Under the pieces are notes generated by a model, which was not told where the DNA came from, made no database searches, and saw nothing but the letters and a program-made list of their open reading frames with translations. Shown one piece after another: positions 34,000-41,265 of a stretch of 41,265 nucleotides of DNA. Made by a program: the position numbers and the translations under genes. The DNA lies in NCBI GenBank assembly GCA_900315745.1, contig ONAG01000027.1, forward strand, positions 1,401-42,665, given 5' to 3'. Every line of letters starts with the position of its first letter. The first letter of the stretch is position 1. The stretch comes from an uncultured Prevotellaceae bacterium. Its GTDB lineage: Bacteria > Bacteroidota > Bacteroidia > Bacteroidales > Bacteroidaceae.

Positions 34000-36030
34000 A
34001 TGAAATATTATAACAATATAAAAGCCCTTTTATGTGGTTCGCTGCTCTTTGTCGCTGGCGTTGCCTCTTTAACATCTTGCAGCGACTGGCTCGACAAGGA
34101 TCCTGAGGCCATAGTGGCAGAGGATGAGGCATTCAAGAACTACCGCAATTTCCAGGGATATATTGAGGAAATCTACAATCTGATTCCTGATAAGGAGAAG
34201 TGCAATTATTGTACTGCCTGGAACTTTGGTGATGATGCCGTTCACAACCCTGAAGGCTACGCACACATGGACCACCAAGTTGACCTTGGCAACTACCGCA
34301 ACTGGTTGAGCAACAACCAATGCTGGCTTATGGGTAATAATTATAATGGTAGAGAGCAATCACTTTGGAACAACTCATGGTACTGCATCCGCAAGTGCAA
34401 CATGGGTATTGAGAACATCAAGTCACTTGTTGGCACGGACGAAGAGCGTGACCTGTTGCTTGGACAGATGTATTTCTTCCGTGCATGGTGGCACTTCGAA
34501 CTGATGTGCTACTTCGGTGGTTTTCCATACATTGACAAAGCTTTTGATGCTACAGAGATACCAGAACTTCCACGCCTTTCTTTCCAAGAATGTGCTGACC
34601 GCTGTGCAGAAGACTTCGAAAGAGCGTACGACCTTCTTCCTTTGGATCCAGCAGCATGGGACGAGACTCTCGCCGGTATGCAGACTATAGGAAAGAACGA
34701 CTTGCGTGTCAACGGATTCATGGCGCTTTGTTACCTTGGCAAGTGCTACCTCTGGGCAGGTTCCCCACTCATGAAGGAGTTTGAGAAGACCAAGAATGGT
34801 GGTGTAGCACAGCTTTTAGGCGCAAGTTCCAACGGCAAGACATACGATTATGACGTGGAATATTGCAAGAAAGCCGCAGAGGCTCTCGGCAAGGCGCTTG
34901 ACTTGGTCAACAGAGGTTCCGTAACCTACAAGCTTGCCGAGTACAAGTATTCCGACCTCTACAATCACACGAAGGATGATAATGCAGAGACCAACTACTC
35001 TGACATATTCTACACCCACAGGCAGAGTTGGCTCTATCCTGGTTCTTGTGAGGCCATCTTCCGTGGTGCTTATCCTGGCGTCAATGCCGCCAACTGGAAC
35101 TGTGCAAAGATTTTCGGTCCTAAAGTGGCAGGTCTTGTGGCTCATGACAAGATCATCCATCACCCCACAGCAAACGTCATAGACCAATACGGAATGGCAA
35201 ACGGACAGCCTATCTATCTTGTACGTAACGGTGAATATGTGCTGAACCCTGCCTCTGGTTGGGATCCTGAGCATCCATACAAGGACAGGGACCCACGATT
35301 CTATCACGACATCATATTCGATGGATTCCACTATGTGCTCAGTACAGACGCATTGAACGCTGACCAGAAGAAATTAGAGTATTGCGACCTTTACACTGGT
35401 GGTGCCATGCGTTCTATTGCCGATGGAAGCAGCACGGGCTATTTCATCCAAAAGCTGATACCCCACCAGTGCAATGAAGGCGACAAATGGTACGACTATG
35501 ACCATGCTTTCCAAAGCTATCTCCCCTACATGCGTCTTGCTGACATCTATCTGATGTATGCGGAAGCAAGGGCTGCCATGGCAAATTCTGTTAGCGACCT
35601 GAGCAACAAGGATTATTGCATGACTTTGTCTGCCATTGACGCCATTAACGCACTCCGCGACCGTGTCAACTCTGATGATTATCCAATGGAACATGTAGTA
35701 GCAAACGTTCGCGACACCAGGGAACACTTCATCGATGAAGTACGCCGTGAACGTGCAGTGGAACTTTCATTCGAAGGCTTCCGCTGGTGCGACCTACAGC
35801 GTTGGCTCCTCCTTACAGAGCCTCCATACACTATGAAATACTCTCATGAATTTGAGCGTTTGGAAACAGCCGACTGGTTCAAGACTCACGATCCAAAGGA
35901 CGCCCACATTGGCAACTTCCACAAGGAAGAGCTGATCACCCGTCGTTTTGAATCCAAGCACTACTGGTTCCCGCTTCCTGACAAGGATATCTATCTTTAC
36001 GAAGGATATGCTCAAAATCCGGGATGGTAA
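34000..36030 (+). CDS. SusD/RagB-family surface glycan-binding lipoprotein (first pair)
   Basis: This 676-aa lipoprotein has the signal peptide ending VASLTSC. It acts on the cell surface as the lid of the preceding SusC channel. Family features are the N-terminal SCSDWLDKDPEAIVAEDEAF, NSWYCIRKCNMGIENI, the LRA-like segment LLLGQMYFFRAWWHFELMCY, LPYMRLADIYLMYAEARAAM, and the C-terminal RRERAVELSFEGFRWCDLQR. It then closes with HYWFPLPDKDIYLYEGYAQN and PGW. It is longer than the usual 500-600 aa, mostly in the middle, which may shape its ligand site. The substrate cannot be read from the sequence. Confidence 0.94.
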   Translation: MKYYNNIKALLCGSLLFVAGVASLTSCSDWLDKDPEAIVAEDEAFKNYRNFQGYIEEIYNLIPDKEKCNYCTAWNFGDDAVHNPEGYAHMDHQVDLGNYRNWLSNNQCWLMGNNYNGREQSLWNNSWYCIRKCNMGIENIKSLVGTDEERDLLLGQMYFFRAWWHFELMCYFGGFPYIDKAFDATEIPELPRLSFQECADRCAEDFERAYDLLPLDPAAWDETLAGMQTIGKNDLRVNGFMALCYLGKCYLWAGSPLMKEFEKTKNGGVAQLLGASSNGKTYDYDVEYCKKAAEALGKALDLVNRGSVTYKLAEYKYSDLYNHTKDDNAETNYSDIFYTHRQSWLYPGSCEAIFRGAYPGVNAANWNCAKIFGPKVAGLVAHDKIIHHPTANVIDQYGMANGQPIYLVRNGEYVLNPASGWDPEHPYKDRDPRFYHDIIFDGFHYVLSTDALNADQKKLEYCDLYTGGAMRSIADGSSTGYFIQKLIPHQCNEGDKWYDYDHAFQSYLPYMRLADIYLMYAEARAAMANSVSDLSNKDYCMTLSAIDAINALRDRVNSDDYPMEHVVANVRDTREHFIDEVRRERAVELSFEGFRWCDLQRWLLLTEPPYTMKYSHEFERLETADWFKTHDPKDAHIGNFHKEELITRRFESKHYWFPLPDKDIYLYEGYAQNPGW

Positions 36031-36036
36031 GACAAT

Positions 36037-36070
36037 GATTAATGATTAACGACAACCGATTAATGATTAA
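36037..36070 (+). repeat. 13-bp direct repeat between the two SusCD pairs
   Basis: GATTAATGATTAA occurs exactly at 36037-36049 and 36058-36070, 21 bp start to start (two helical turns). Each copy is itself a GATTAA duplication. It fills most of the 52-bp gap between the first SusD-like gene and the second SusC-like gene. Confidence 0.85.
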
Positions 36071-36082
36071 TAAGACATTTTT

Positions 36083-39022
36083 ATGAAAAATATAAAAACA
36101 AACATATTTCTCTTTGCCATGTTTGCTGTTTCGCCACTGACAGTCAATGCCCAGAGTGTTGACGAGGTCACAGGCGGAGCCGACACCACCACCGTGGCGA
36201 AAAAGAAAGTCCATGTTGCATTCCGCGACAAGGATCCCGACCATCTTCTCGGAGGCATTTCATACATTGACATGGAAGAGCTGCAGAAGAAGGATTATAC
36301 AACGAGTAGCCTTGAAGACATGTATGCTCTTGTTGGCGGATGGAATGGCAACAACCTTTGGGGTATGGACAACGACCGTCTTGACAACAATGACAACAGC
36401 AACATGCCGCTCGTCATCATCGACGGTGTGAAGCGTCCATCCAACAATGTGCTTCCTTCTGAAATCGAGCAGATCACCTTCCTCAAAGGTGCACAGGCAG
36501 TGGTGCTATATGGCCCCAAGGGTGCCAAAGGCGCCATCCTTATCACCACCAAGCGTGGCAAGGTTGATGGCCTTCAGATTGTAGCCAATGCCAACACCGG
36601 CTTCCATGTGGCAAAGGAATTCCCAGAGTTTCTCGGTTCTGCCGAGTACATGACATTCTACAATGAAGCCGTTGCCAACGATGCCCGTGCCAATGGCAGC
36701 CCATACAAACCCAAGTACAGCCAGATGGACATCTACAACCATGCTGCAGGCATCAATCCCTATCGTTATCCAAACGTCAACTATTTTTCTGACGAGTATG
36801 TACGCAAAATGTACAACCGCTCAGAAGGTACATTGGAGATTCAGGGTGGTGGCGCCCGCGCACACTTCTACACGAACATCAACTACTATCGCACCGAAGA
36901 CCTCATCAACTTCGGCCCGGCAAAGGACAACTACACCGACCGTTTCAGCGTGCGTGGTAATGTAGATCTTATCGTAAACAAAGTAATCAAGGGTTTTGCC
37001 AATGCAAGCGCTACATTCTATAATGCGAACAAGAACAAGGGAGATTTTTGGGCTGAGGCAGCCACCATGCGTCCCAACTTCCCTGAAAACGCGGCACCAT
37101 TGATTCCAATCGACCTGGTTGACCCTAATGCCTCCAAGGCTCTTGCCATCCTTGGCAAGTCTCTCAACCTACTCAACGGAAAATATTTCCCTGGAGGAAC
37201 GAAAACCACAACAGGAAATGTCATTGCTGATTGCTATTTTGGTGGAAGGACAAAAGATGTTAGTCGTCAGTTCCAGTTCGATGCAGGTGTCATCTATGAC
37301 ATGGATAAGTTTGTAAAGGGATTGTCTTTCAAGACTTTGTTCTCAATCGACTATGCTGCAAGCTATAGTCTTTCATACAACAACAAGTATGCCGTGTTCA
37401 TCCCAACTTGGAGCAACTATAATTCACAGGATGCCATTGTGGCGCTCACTCAGCAGGGCGATGAAGTAGTGACAGGCAACATGTCAATGGGAAACACTGC
37501 ATATCGCCAGACCATCACATGGAATGGTCATTTTGACTACGACCATGTATTTGGCGGCAAGCATCATGTCACCGGCATGCTTCTCGGAAACATGTACACT
37601 ACAACAGCCAGTAATGCATACCACCGTTATGCAAATGCCAACTTAGGTCTTCAAGCAGGTTATGACTATATGGGTCGTTACTTTGCAGATGTGTCTGTGG
37701 CAGGTGTGCATTCCGCACGTCTTCCCAAAGGTCATCGCGAAGCCATTTCACCATCTTTCTCCATCGGCTGGAATATTGCCAAGGAGAGCTTTTTGGAAGG
37801 AAGCTTCATTGACGACCTGTTGCTCAGCGCTTCATACAGCGACTTGAATGAGGATATGGATGTCTATTTTGGTGATAGGGACTTCTATCTATATTCTCCA
37901 ACGTGGACGCAAAGTGGTAGTGGATTCTCATGGAAGGATGGTACAAGTGTGAATCTTACCAATTCACAAGTAGGTAGCAATCCCGCACTCGACTTCATTC
38001 ATCGCAAGGAATATTCCGTCAGCCTTCGTGGATCGTTCTTCAACAAGTTGATCAGCACTGACATCACCTTCTTCAATACAGACATGGATGGCTTTGTCGT
38101 CCAGAACTTGTCAACATTCCCTTCACACCTTCAGGGAGGTCTCAACAGTGGTACATTCATGCCTGCCATCAATAACAACATCCAAAACCGCAAGGGCGTT
38201 GACTTCAGCGTAACCTTCAAGAAACAGTTTGGCAAGGTTCATGCTGCTCTTGGCATTGTCGGCACCTACCTCACCACTGAGTACACCAAGTACGATGAAC
38301 TCGTAGAAGCGGGATTGGAATACCAAAAAGTAGAAGGACATACCCTCGACGCCATTCGAGGCTACAAATGTTTGGGTTTCTATTCTGTTGATGAATTTAA
38401 TGTTGATGAAGCTACAGGCAAATACACTTTGAAGCCAGAACTCCCGAAATCAAAGATTGGCGGTTTGATTCAGCCCGGTGACTTGAAATACGAGGATGTT
38501 AATGGCGACAAGGTCATCGACAGCAAGGACATGGTTGACCTTGGCAAGAATGGCGCTTTCGGTTCGCCTCTCACCCTTGGCGTAAATCTCACGCTCAAGT
38601 ATAAGAACTTCACGCTTTTCATGCTTGGCAATGGTCAGTATGGCGCTTACGGAATGAAGAACAACAGTTATTACTTTATGGATGAAAACGACAAGTACTC
38701 AGTTAATGTACGTGGTCGTTGGACTCCAGAGACAGCTTCTTCCGCCACTCATCCTCGTCTGTCTGCAGCGACTTCGGCACACAATGGTGCAGCATCCACA
38801 TTCTGGAAATACAGCACGGACCGTTTCAACCTCCGCAAGGTGCAAATCACCTACGACTTCCCAAAGGAAATGTTCGATGGAAAGTGGGTGCAAGCTCTCT
38901 CAGTTTATATTAACGGCAACGACCTCCTCACGATTTCAAAGAACCGCAAGTTGATGGAGACAAGTGTTGGTTATGCACCACAGACCCGTTTCTACAATCT
39001 CGGTGTTAAGGTAACTCTCTAA
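36083..39022 (+). CDS. SusC/RagA-family TonB-dependent transporter lacking the N-terminal CarboxypepD-like domain (second pair)
   Basis: This 979-aa outer-membrane transporter has a signal peptide (IFLFAMFAVSPLTVNAQ). Unlike the first SusC, it goes from about residue 25 through a short Thr/Lys-rich stretch directly to the plug region. No VTGTVTD-type carboxypeptidase-like domain and no EVVVVGYG TonB-box-like motif are visible. The plug carries MPLVIIDGVKRPSNNVLPS, EIEQITFLKGAQAVVLYGPK and GAKGAILITTKRGK (about 108-160). The barrel ends TRFYNLGVKVTL. It pairs with the SusD-like gene 14 bp downstream. It could serve as the uptake channel for a second substrate or with a different energy coupling. 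Confidence 0.92.
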   Translation: MKNIKTNIFLFAMFAVSPLTVNAQSVDEVTGGADTTTVAKKKVHVAFRDKDPDHLLGGISYIDMEELQKKDYTTSSLEDMYALVGGWNGNNLWGMDNDRLDNNDNSNMPLVIIDGVKRPSNNVLPSEIEQITFLKGAQAVVLYGPKGAKGAILITTKRGKVDGLQIVANANTGFHVAKEFPEFLGSAEYMTFYNEAVANDARANGSPYKPKYSQMDIYNHAAGINPYRYPNVNYFSDEYVRKMYNRSEGTLEIQGGGARAHFYTNINYYRTEDLINFGPAKDNYTDRFSVRGNVDLIVNKVIKGFANASATFYNANKNKGDFWAEAATMRPNFPENAAPLIPIDLVDPNASKALAILGKSLNLLNGKYFPGGTKTTTGNVIADCYFGGRTKDVSRQFQFDAGVIYDMDKFVKGLSFKTLFSIDYAASYSLSYNNKYAVFIPTWSNYNSQDAIVALTQQGDEVVTGNMSMGNTAYRQTITWNGHFDYDHVFGGKHHVTGMLLGNMYTTTASNAYHRYANANLGLQAGYDYMGRYFADVSVAGVHSARLPKGHREAISPSFSIGWNIAKESFLEGSFIDDLLLSASYSDLNEDMDVYFGDRDFYLYSPTWTQSGSGFSWKDGTSVNLTNSQVGSNPALDFIHRKEYSVSLRGSFFNKLISTDITFFNTDMDGFVVQNLSTFPSHLQGGLNSGTFMPAINNNIQNRKGVDFSVTFKKQFGKVHAALGIVGTYLTTEYTKYDELVEAGLEYQKVEGHTLDAIRGYKCLGFYSVDEFNVDEATGKYTLKPELPKSKIGGLIQPGDLKYEDVNGDKVIDSKDMVDLGKNGAFGSPLTLGVNLTLKYKNFTLFMLGNGQYGAYGMKNNSYYFMDENDKYSVNVRGRWTPETASSATHPRLSAATSAHNGAASTFWKYSTDRFNLRKVQITYDFPKEMFDGKWVQALSVYINGNDLLTISKNRKLMETSVGYAPQTRFYNLGVKVTL

Positions 39023-39035
39023 AAAAAACACGACA

Positions 39036-40877
39036 ATGAAGACAAGACACATTATATTGTATTTCATCGGTCTCCTTGCTATAAGCTCGTGCGATGACAT
39101 GTTCGAGCCAGCAAAAGAGAACTTCCGACAGTTGGAAGACATGACGGAGGAATCAGACTATGCACATGGTCTGCTGATGTACGGCTATGGTAGTCTTCCT
39201 TACATGACCACAACCCAGACAGACATAGCTACAGACGATGCCACATCCAACTTGACAACCAATTCCTACTACAATATGGCAACATTTGGCAGTTGGAAGG
39301 CAGAAGATAATCCCATGTCACAATGGAACAATTGCAAGGGTGGTATCCAGTATATCAATCTCTTCCTCACAATTGTGGAAAAAACGAAGTGGGCACCAAG
39401 TGCTGAATCAAAGCAGCAGATGTTCATCGACCGCATGAAAGGTGAAGCTTACGGTCTGCGTGCACTACTCTATTACTACTTGTTGCAGGCTCATGGTGGC
39501 TATGCTGATGATGGCGTACTCTACGGCGTGCCATTGCTCACCACTCCCGAGGACGGTAGTTCCGACTTCAACCAGCCACGCGCCTCTTTTGCAGATTGCG
39601 TGAAGCTGTGTTTCGCCGACTGTGACAGCGCCTTGGCATATCTCCCTGTGGATTATGTGGACATCAAAACCAATGACGAAATCCCAGCAAAGTACAGGGT
39701 TCTTGGTGCGAATTATTCCAACTACAACCTCGTGTTCGGTGACAACGCAAAGGGACTGATGTCTGCAAAGATTGCCGAGGCAATCAAGGCACAGATAGCC
39801 CTGCTCGCAGCAAGTCCTGCTTTCCGTGAACAAAGCGGAGTGACCTCAGCCGAGGCAGCCACTCTTTGCGCAAATGTACTTAAACGCATTGGTGGACTGG
39901 AAGGTTTCGACCCCCTGGGAAACATCTGGTACAAGAACACCTCAAAACTTGGCCCCGGCTCATCAGAAATGCCGGAAATCCTTTGGCGCGAAAGTCGCGG
40001 TGATGGTCATAACAACACAACCCAGGAAGGAGACAACTATCCTCCAACGCTTTATGGCAACGGTCGCGTCAATCCATCGCAGAATCTCGTTGACGCTTTC
40101 CCAATGCGTAACGGACGTCCTATCACAGATGCCAATTCTGGTTACAATGCTCAGGATCCTTATGTCAACCGTGACCCACGTCTTTCCGACTACATACTCT
40201 ATAACGGCACCACATTCAGAAGAATTGACATCATCACGGGCACCTACCCCAACTCCAAGGGCGAGTCTTATGACAACATCAACAATCGTCCTACCATGTC
40301 AACACGAACAGGTTATTACCTGAAGAAACTTCTCCGCGACGACGTAAGTCCAGCGGCAAGTGGTTCTGAGATAAAGCAATGGCATGTCTATCCACGCATA
40401 CGTTATACAGAAATCTTCTTAGCTTATGCCGAAGCAGCCAACGATGCTTGGGGTCCAAAGAGCGACCCAACGGGCATTGGTTTCACCGCATACGATGTCA
40501 TAAAGGCAATCCGTGAGCGCGCAGGACTTGGAACAAACGAGATAGGACAACCTCTTCCAGAAGGAGATGCATATCTTGAAGAGTGCGCAGGTGACCAGGC
40601 AAAGATGACAAACCTCATACGCAACGAGCGCCGCATCGAGCTTTGCTTTGAGAACAAGCGCTTCTGGGATCTCCGCCGTTGGATGTTGCCACTCAATGAA
40701 CCTGTAATGGGTATTCAGATTAGCCGCAACAAAGACACCAATGAGCTCATCTATGAACCTATTCAAGTTGACGAAAGAAATTTTGCTTTTCCTGACGGCT
40801 CTTATCAGTGGTACGGACCAATACCAAAGAGTGAAATACTCAAATGGAGCAACCTAAAGCAGAACAAGGGTTGGTAA
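39036..40877 (+). CDS. SusD/RagB-family surface glycan-binding lipoprotein (second pair)
   Basis: This 613-aa lipoprotein starts 14 bp after the second SusC stop. The signal peptide ends GLLAISSC. Family segments are GLRALLYYYLLQAHGGYADD, LSDYILYNGTTFRR, PRIRYTEIFLAYAEAANDAW, and RNERRIELCFENKRFWDLRR. The C-terminal part has YQWYGPIPKSEILKWSNLKQ, NKGW, as in other SusD proteins. It is quite different in sequence from the first SusD, so the two pairs are not a recent duplication. It probably captures glycan at the surface for the second transporter. Confidence 0.94.
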   Translation: MKTRHIILYFIGLLAISSCDDMFEPAKENFRQLEDMTEESDYAHGLLMYGYGSLPYMTTTQTDIATDDATSNLTTNSYYNMATFGSWKAEDNPMSQWNNCKGGIQYINLFLTIVEKTKWAPSAESKQQMFIDRMKGEAYGLRALLYYYLLQAHGGYADDGVLYGVPLLTTPEDGSSDFNQPRASFADCVKLCFADCDSALAYLPVDYVDIKTNDEIPAKYRVLGANYSNYNLVFGDNAKGLMSAKIAEAIKAQIALLAASPAFREQSGVTSAEAATLCANVLKRIGGLEGFDPLGNIWYKNTSKLGPGSSEMPEILWRESRGDGHNNTTQEGDNYPPTLYGNGRVNPSQNLVDAFPMRNGRPITDANSGYNAQDPYVNRDPRLSDYILYNGTTFRRIDIITGTYPNSKGESYDNINNRPTMSTRTGYYLKKLLRDDVSPAASGSEIKQWHVYPRIRYTEIFLAYAEAANDAWGPKSDPTGIGFTAYDVIKAIRERAGLGTNEIGQPLPEGDAYLEECAGDQAKMTNLIRNERRIELCFENKRFWDLRRWMLPLNEPVMGIQISRNKDTNELIYEPIQVDERNFAFPDGSYQWYGPIPKSEILKWSNLKQNKGW

Positions 40878-40900
40878 AAAAAGTTTAAATATATATCATT

Positions 40901-41265
40901 ATGATGAAACTTAAGACATCTATATACGGAGTAGCCTTGGGAGCCCTCTCTCTAACATTTGCATCTTGCTATAATGCAGACCATGAGTTCCCTGACTATG
41001 AAGAAGGTACAACAGCCTACTTCGCGTACCAGTTCCCAATACGCACGCTCGTACTTGGAAACGACATCTACGACAACACGCTCGACAACATCAGCGCTGT
41101 CATCCTGCTGCCTACCAACAGGTATGCCAACTGGAGCAACTTCTACAAGGTCATCAACAACTGCAACGTTGTCTTGAACCACGCCCCGGAGGTAATGATT
41201 GAAGACCCTGAATTCACCGAGGGTGACTATCAGGTGGTCCGTGCTCAGATGCTGGCACTGCGTTC
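40901..41265 (+). CDS. Partial lipoprotein: DUF1735-like N-terminus joined to a SusD-like segment
   Basis: An open frame runs to the right edge (121 full codons) from the ATG at 40901 (or 40904). Residues 1-23 are a lipoprotein signal (lipobox TFASC). Residues 24-62 (NADHEFPDYEEGTTAYFAYQ, FPIRTLVLGNDIYDNTLDN) are typical of DUF1735 (BT_3987-like) lipoproteins that accompany SusCD pairs. From about residue 64 the sequence switches to RYANWSNFYKVINNCNVVLN and DPEFTEGDYQVVRAQMLALR, which is the interior of a SusD protein. This could be a genuine fusion or an assembly chimera; no frame break occurs at the join (about 41087-41100). Confidence 0.7.
   Translation, partial: MMKLKTSIYGVALGALSLTFASCYNADHEFPDYEEGTTAYFAYQFPIRTLVLGNDIYDNTLDNISAVILLPTNRYANWSNFYKVINNCNVVLNHAPEVMIEDPEFTEGDYQVVRAQMLALR

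Noticed and set aside
30773-40877. The two SusCD pairs as a recent tandem duplication
   Set aside because: Domain content and sequence differ strongly between pairs (the second SusC lacks the N-terminal domain; the SusD proteins share only family motifs).

Overview
The window looks like a chromosomal segment of a Bacteroidales bacterium, most likely Prevotella-like. The evidence is two tandem SusC/SusD pairs, many promoters of the Bacteroidetes primary-sigma type (-33 TTTG, 19-20 bp, -7 TAnnTTTG), a T9SS-like C-terminal tail on a secreted lyase, a eukaryote-type (GH13_8-like) glycogen branching enzyme, and many Bacteroidetes-specific families (DUF4468, a DUF6057-like protein, a DUF1735 lipoprotein N-terminus). 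I saw no rRNA, tRNA, CRISPR array, transposase or phage gene.

Layout. (1) 1-3.5 kb, minus strand: the start of guaA, then an apparent operon of a small membrane protein, an AmgK-like sugar kinase fused to a RapZ C-terminal domain, a MurU-like nucleotidyltransferase and a DUF2284 protein. The kinase/nucleotidyltransferase pair suggests peptidoglycan amino-sugar salvage. (2) 3.6-9.7 kb: an L-rhamnose catabolic locus with an AraC-type regulator and rhaD on the plus strand, converging on rhaB-rhaA-MFS transporter on the minus strand, with a 23-bp perfect bidirectional terminator between them. (3) 9.7-12.1 kb: groS-groL with tandem terminators and a sigma-54-like GG-N10-GC promoter. (4) 12.2-18.5 kb, minus strand: an envelope-flavoured trio of overlapping genes (membrane/TPR-like, metallophosphoesterase lipoprotein, outer-membrane-like protein), then glgB, a YhcH-family protein and an exported protein with 14 MORN repeats. 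(5) 18.7-24 kb, plus strand: a large secreted pectate-lyase-like protein with autotransporter-type strand repeats, and a DUF1846 protein. (6) 24-30.3 kb: mostly minus-strand exported proteins (unknown 393-aa protein, signal-bearing nitroreductase, DUF4468 protein, M3 peptidase), a plus-strand FKBP lipoprotein, a decayed secreted-protein gene, and an array of 12 degenerate octamers. (7) 30.8 kb to the end, plus strand: a polysaccharide-utilisation locus with SusC-SusD-SusC-SusD and a partial lipoprotein whose N-terminus is DUF1735-like but whose continuation is SusD-like.

How the parts fit. Rhamnose catabolism (rhaA, rhaB, rhaD) gives dihydroxyacetone phosphate and L-lactaldehyde; no lactaldehyde oxidoreductase lies here. 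L-rhamnose is a building block of pectic rhamnogalacturonan, so a pectate-lyase-like enzyme and a glycan-uptake locus nearby fit a plant-polysaccharide lifestyle. The substrate of the SusCD locus is not shown by the sequence.

Most worth checking: the DUF1735/SusD junction at the right edge (real fusion or assembly chimera), the AmgK-RapZ-C fusion, the octamer array at 27923-28019, the sigma-54-like groES promoter, the near-leaderless AraC gene, and the second SusC that lacks the usual N-terminal domain.
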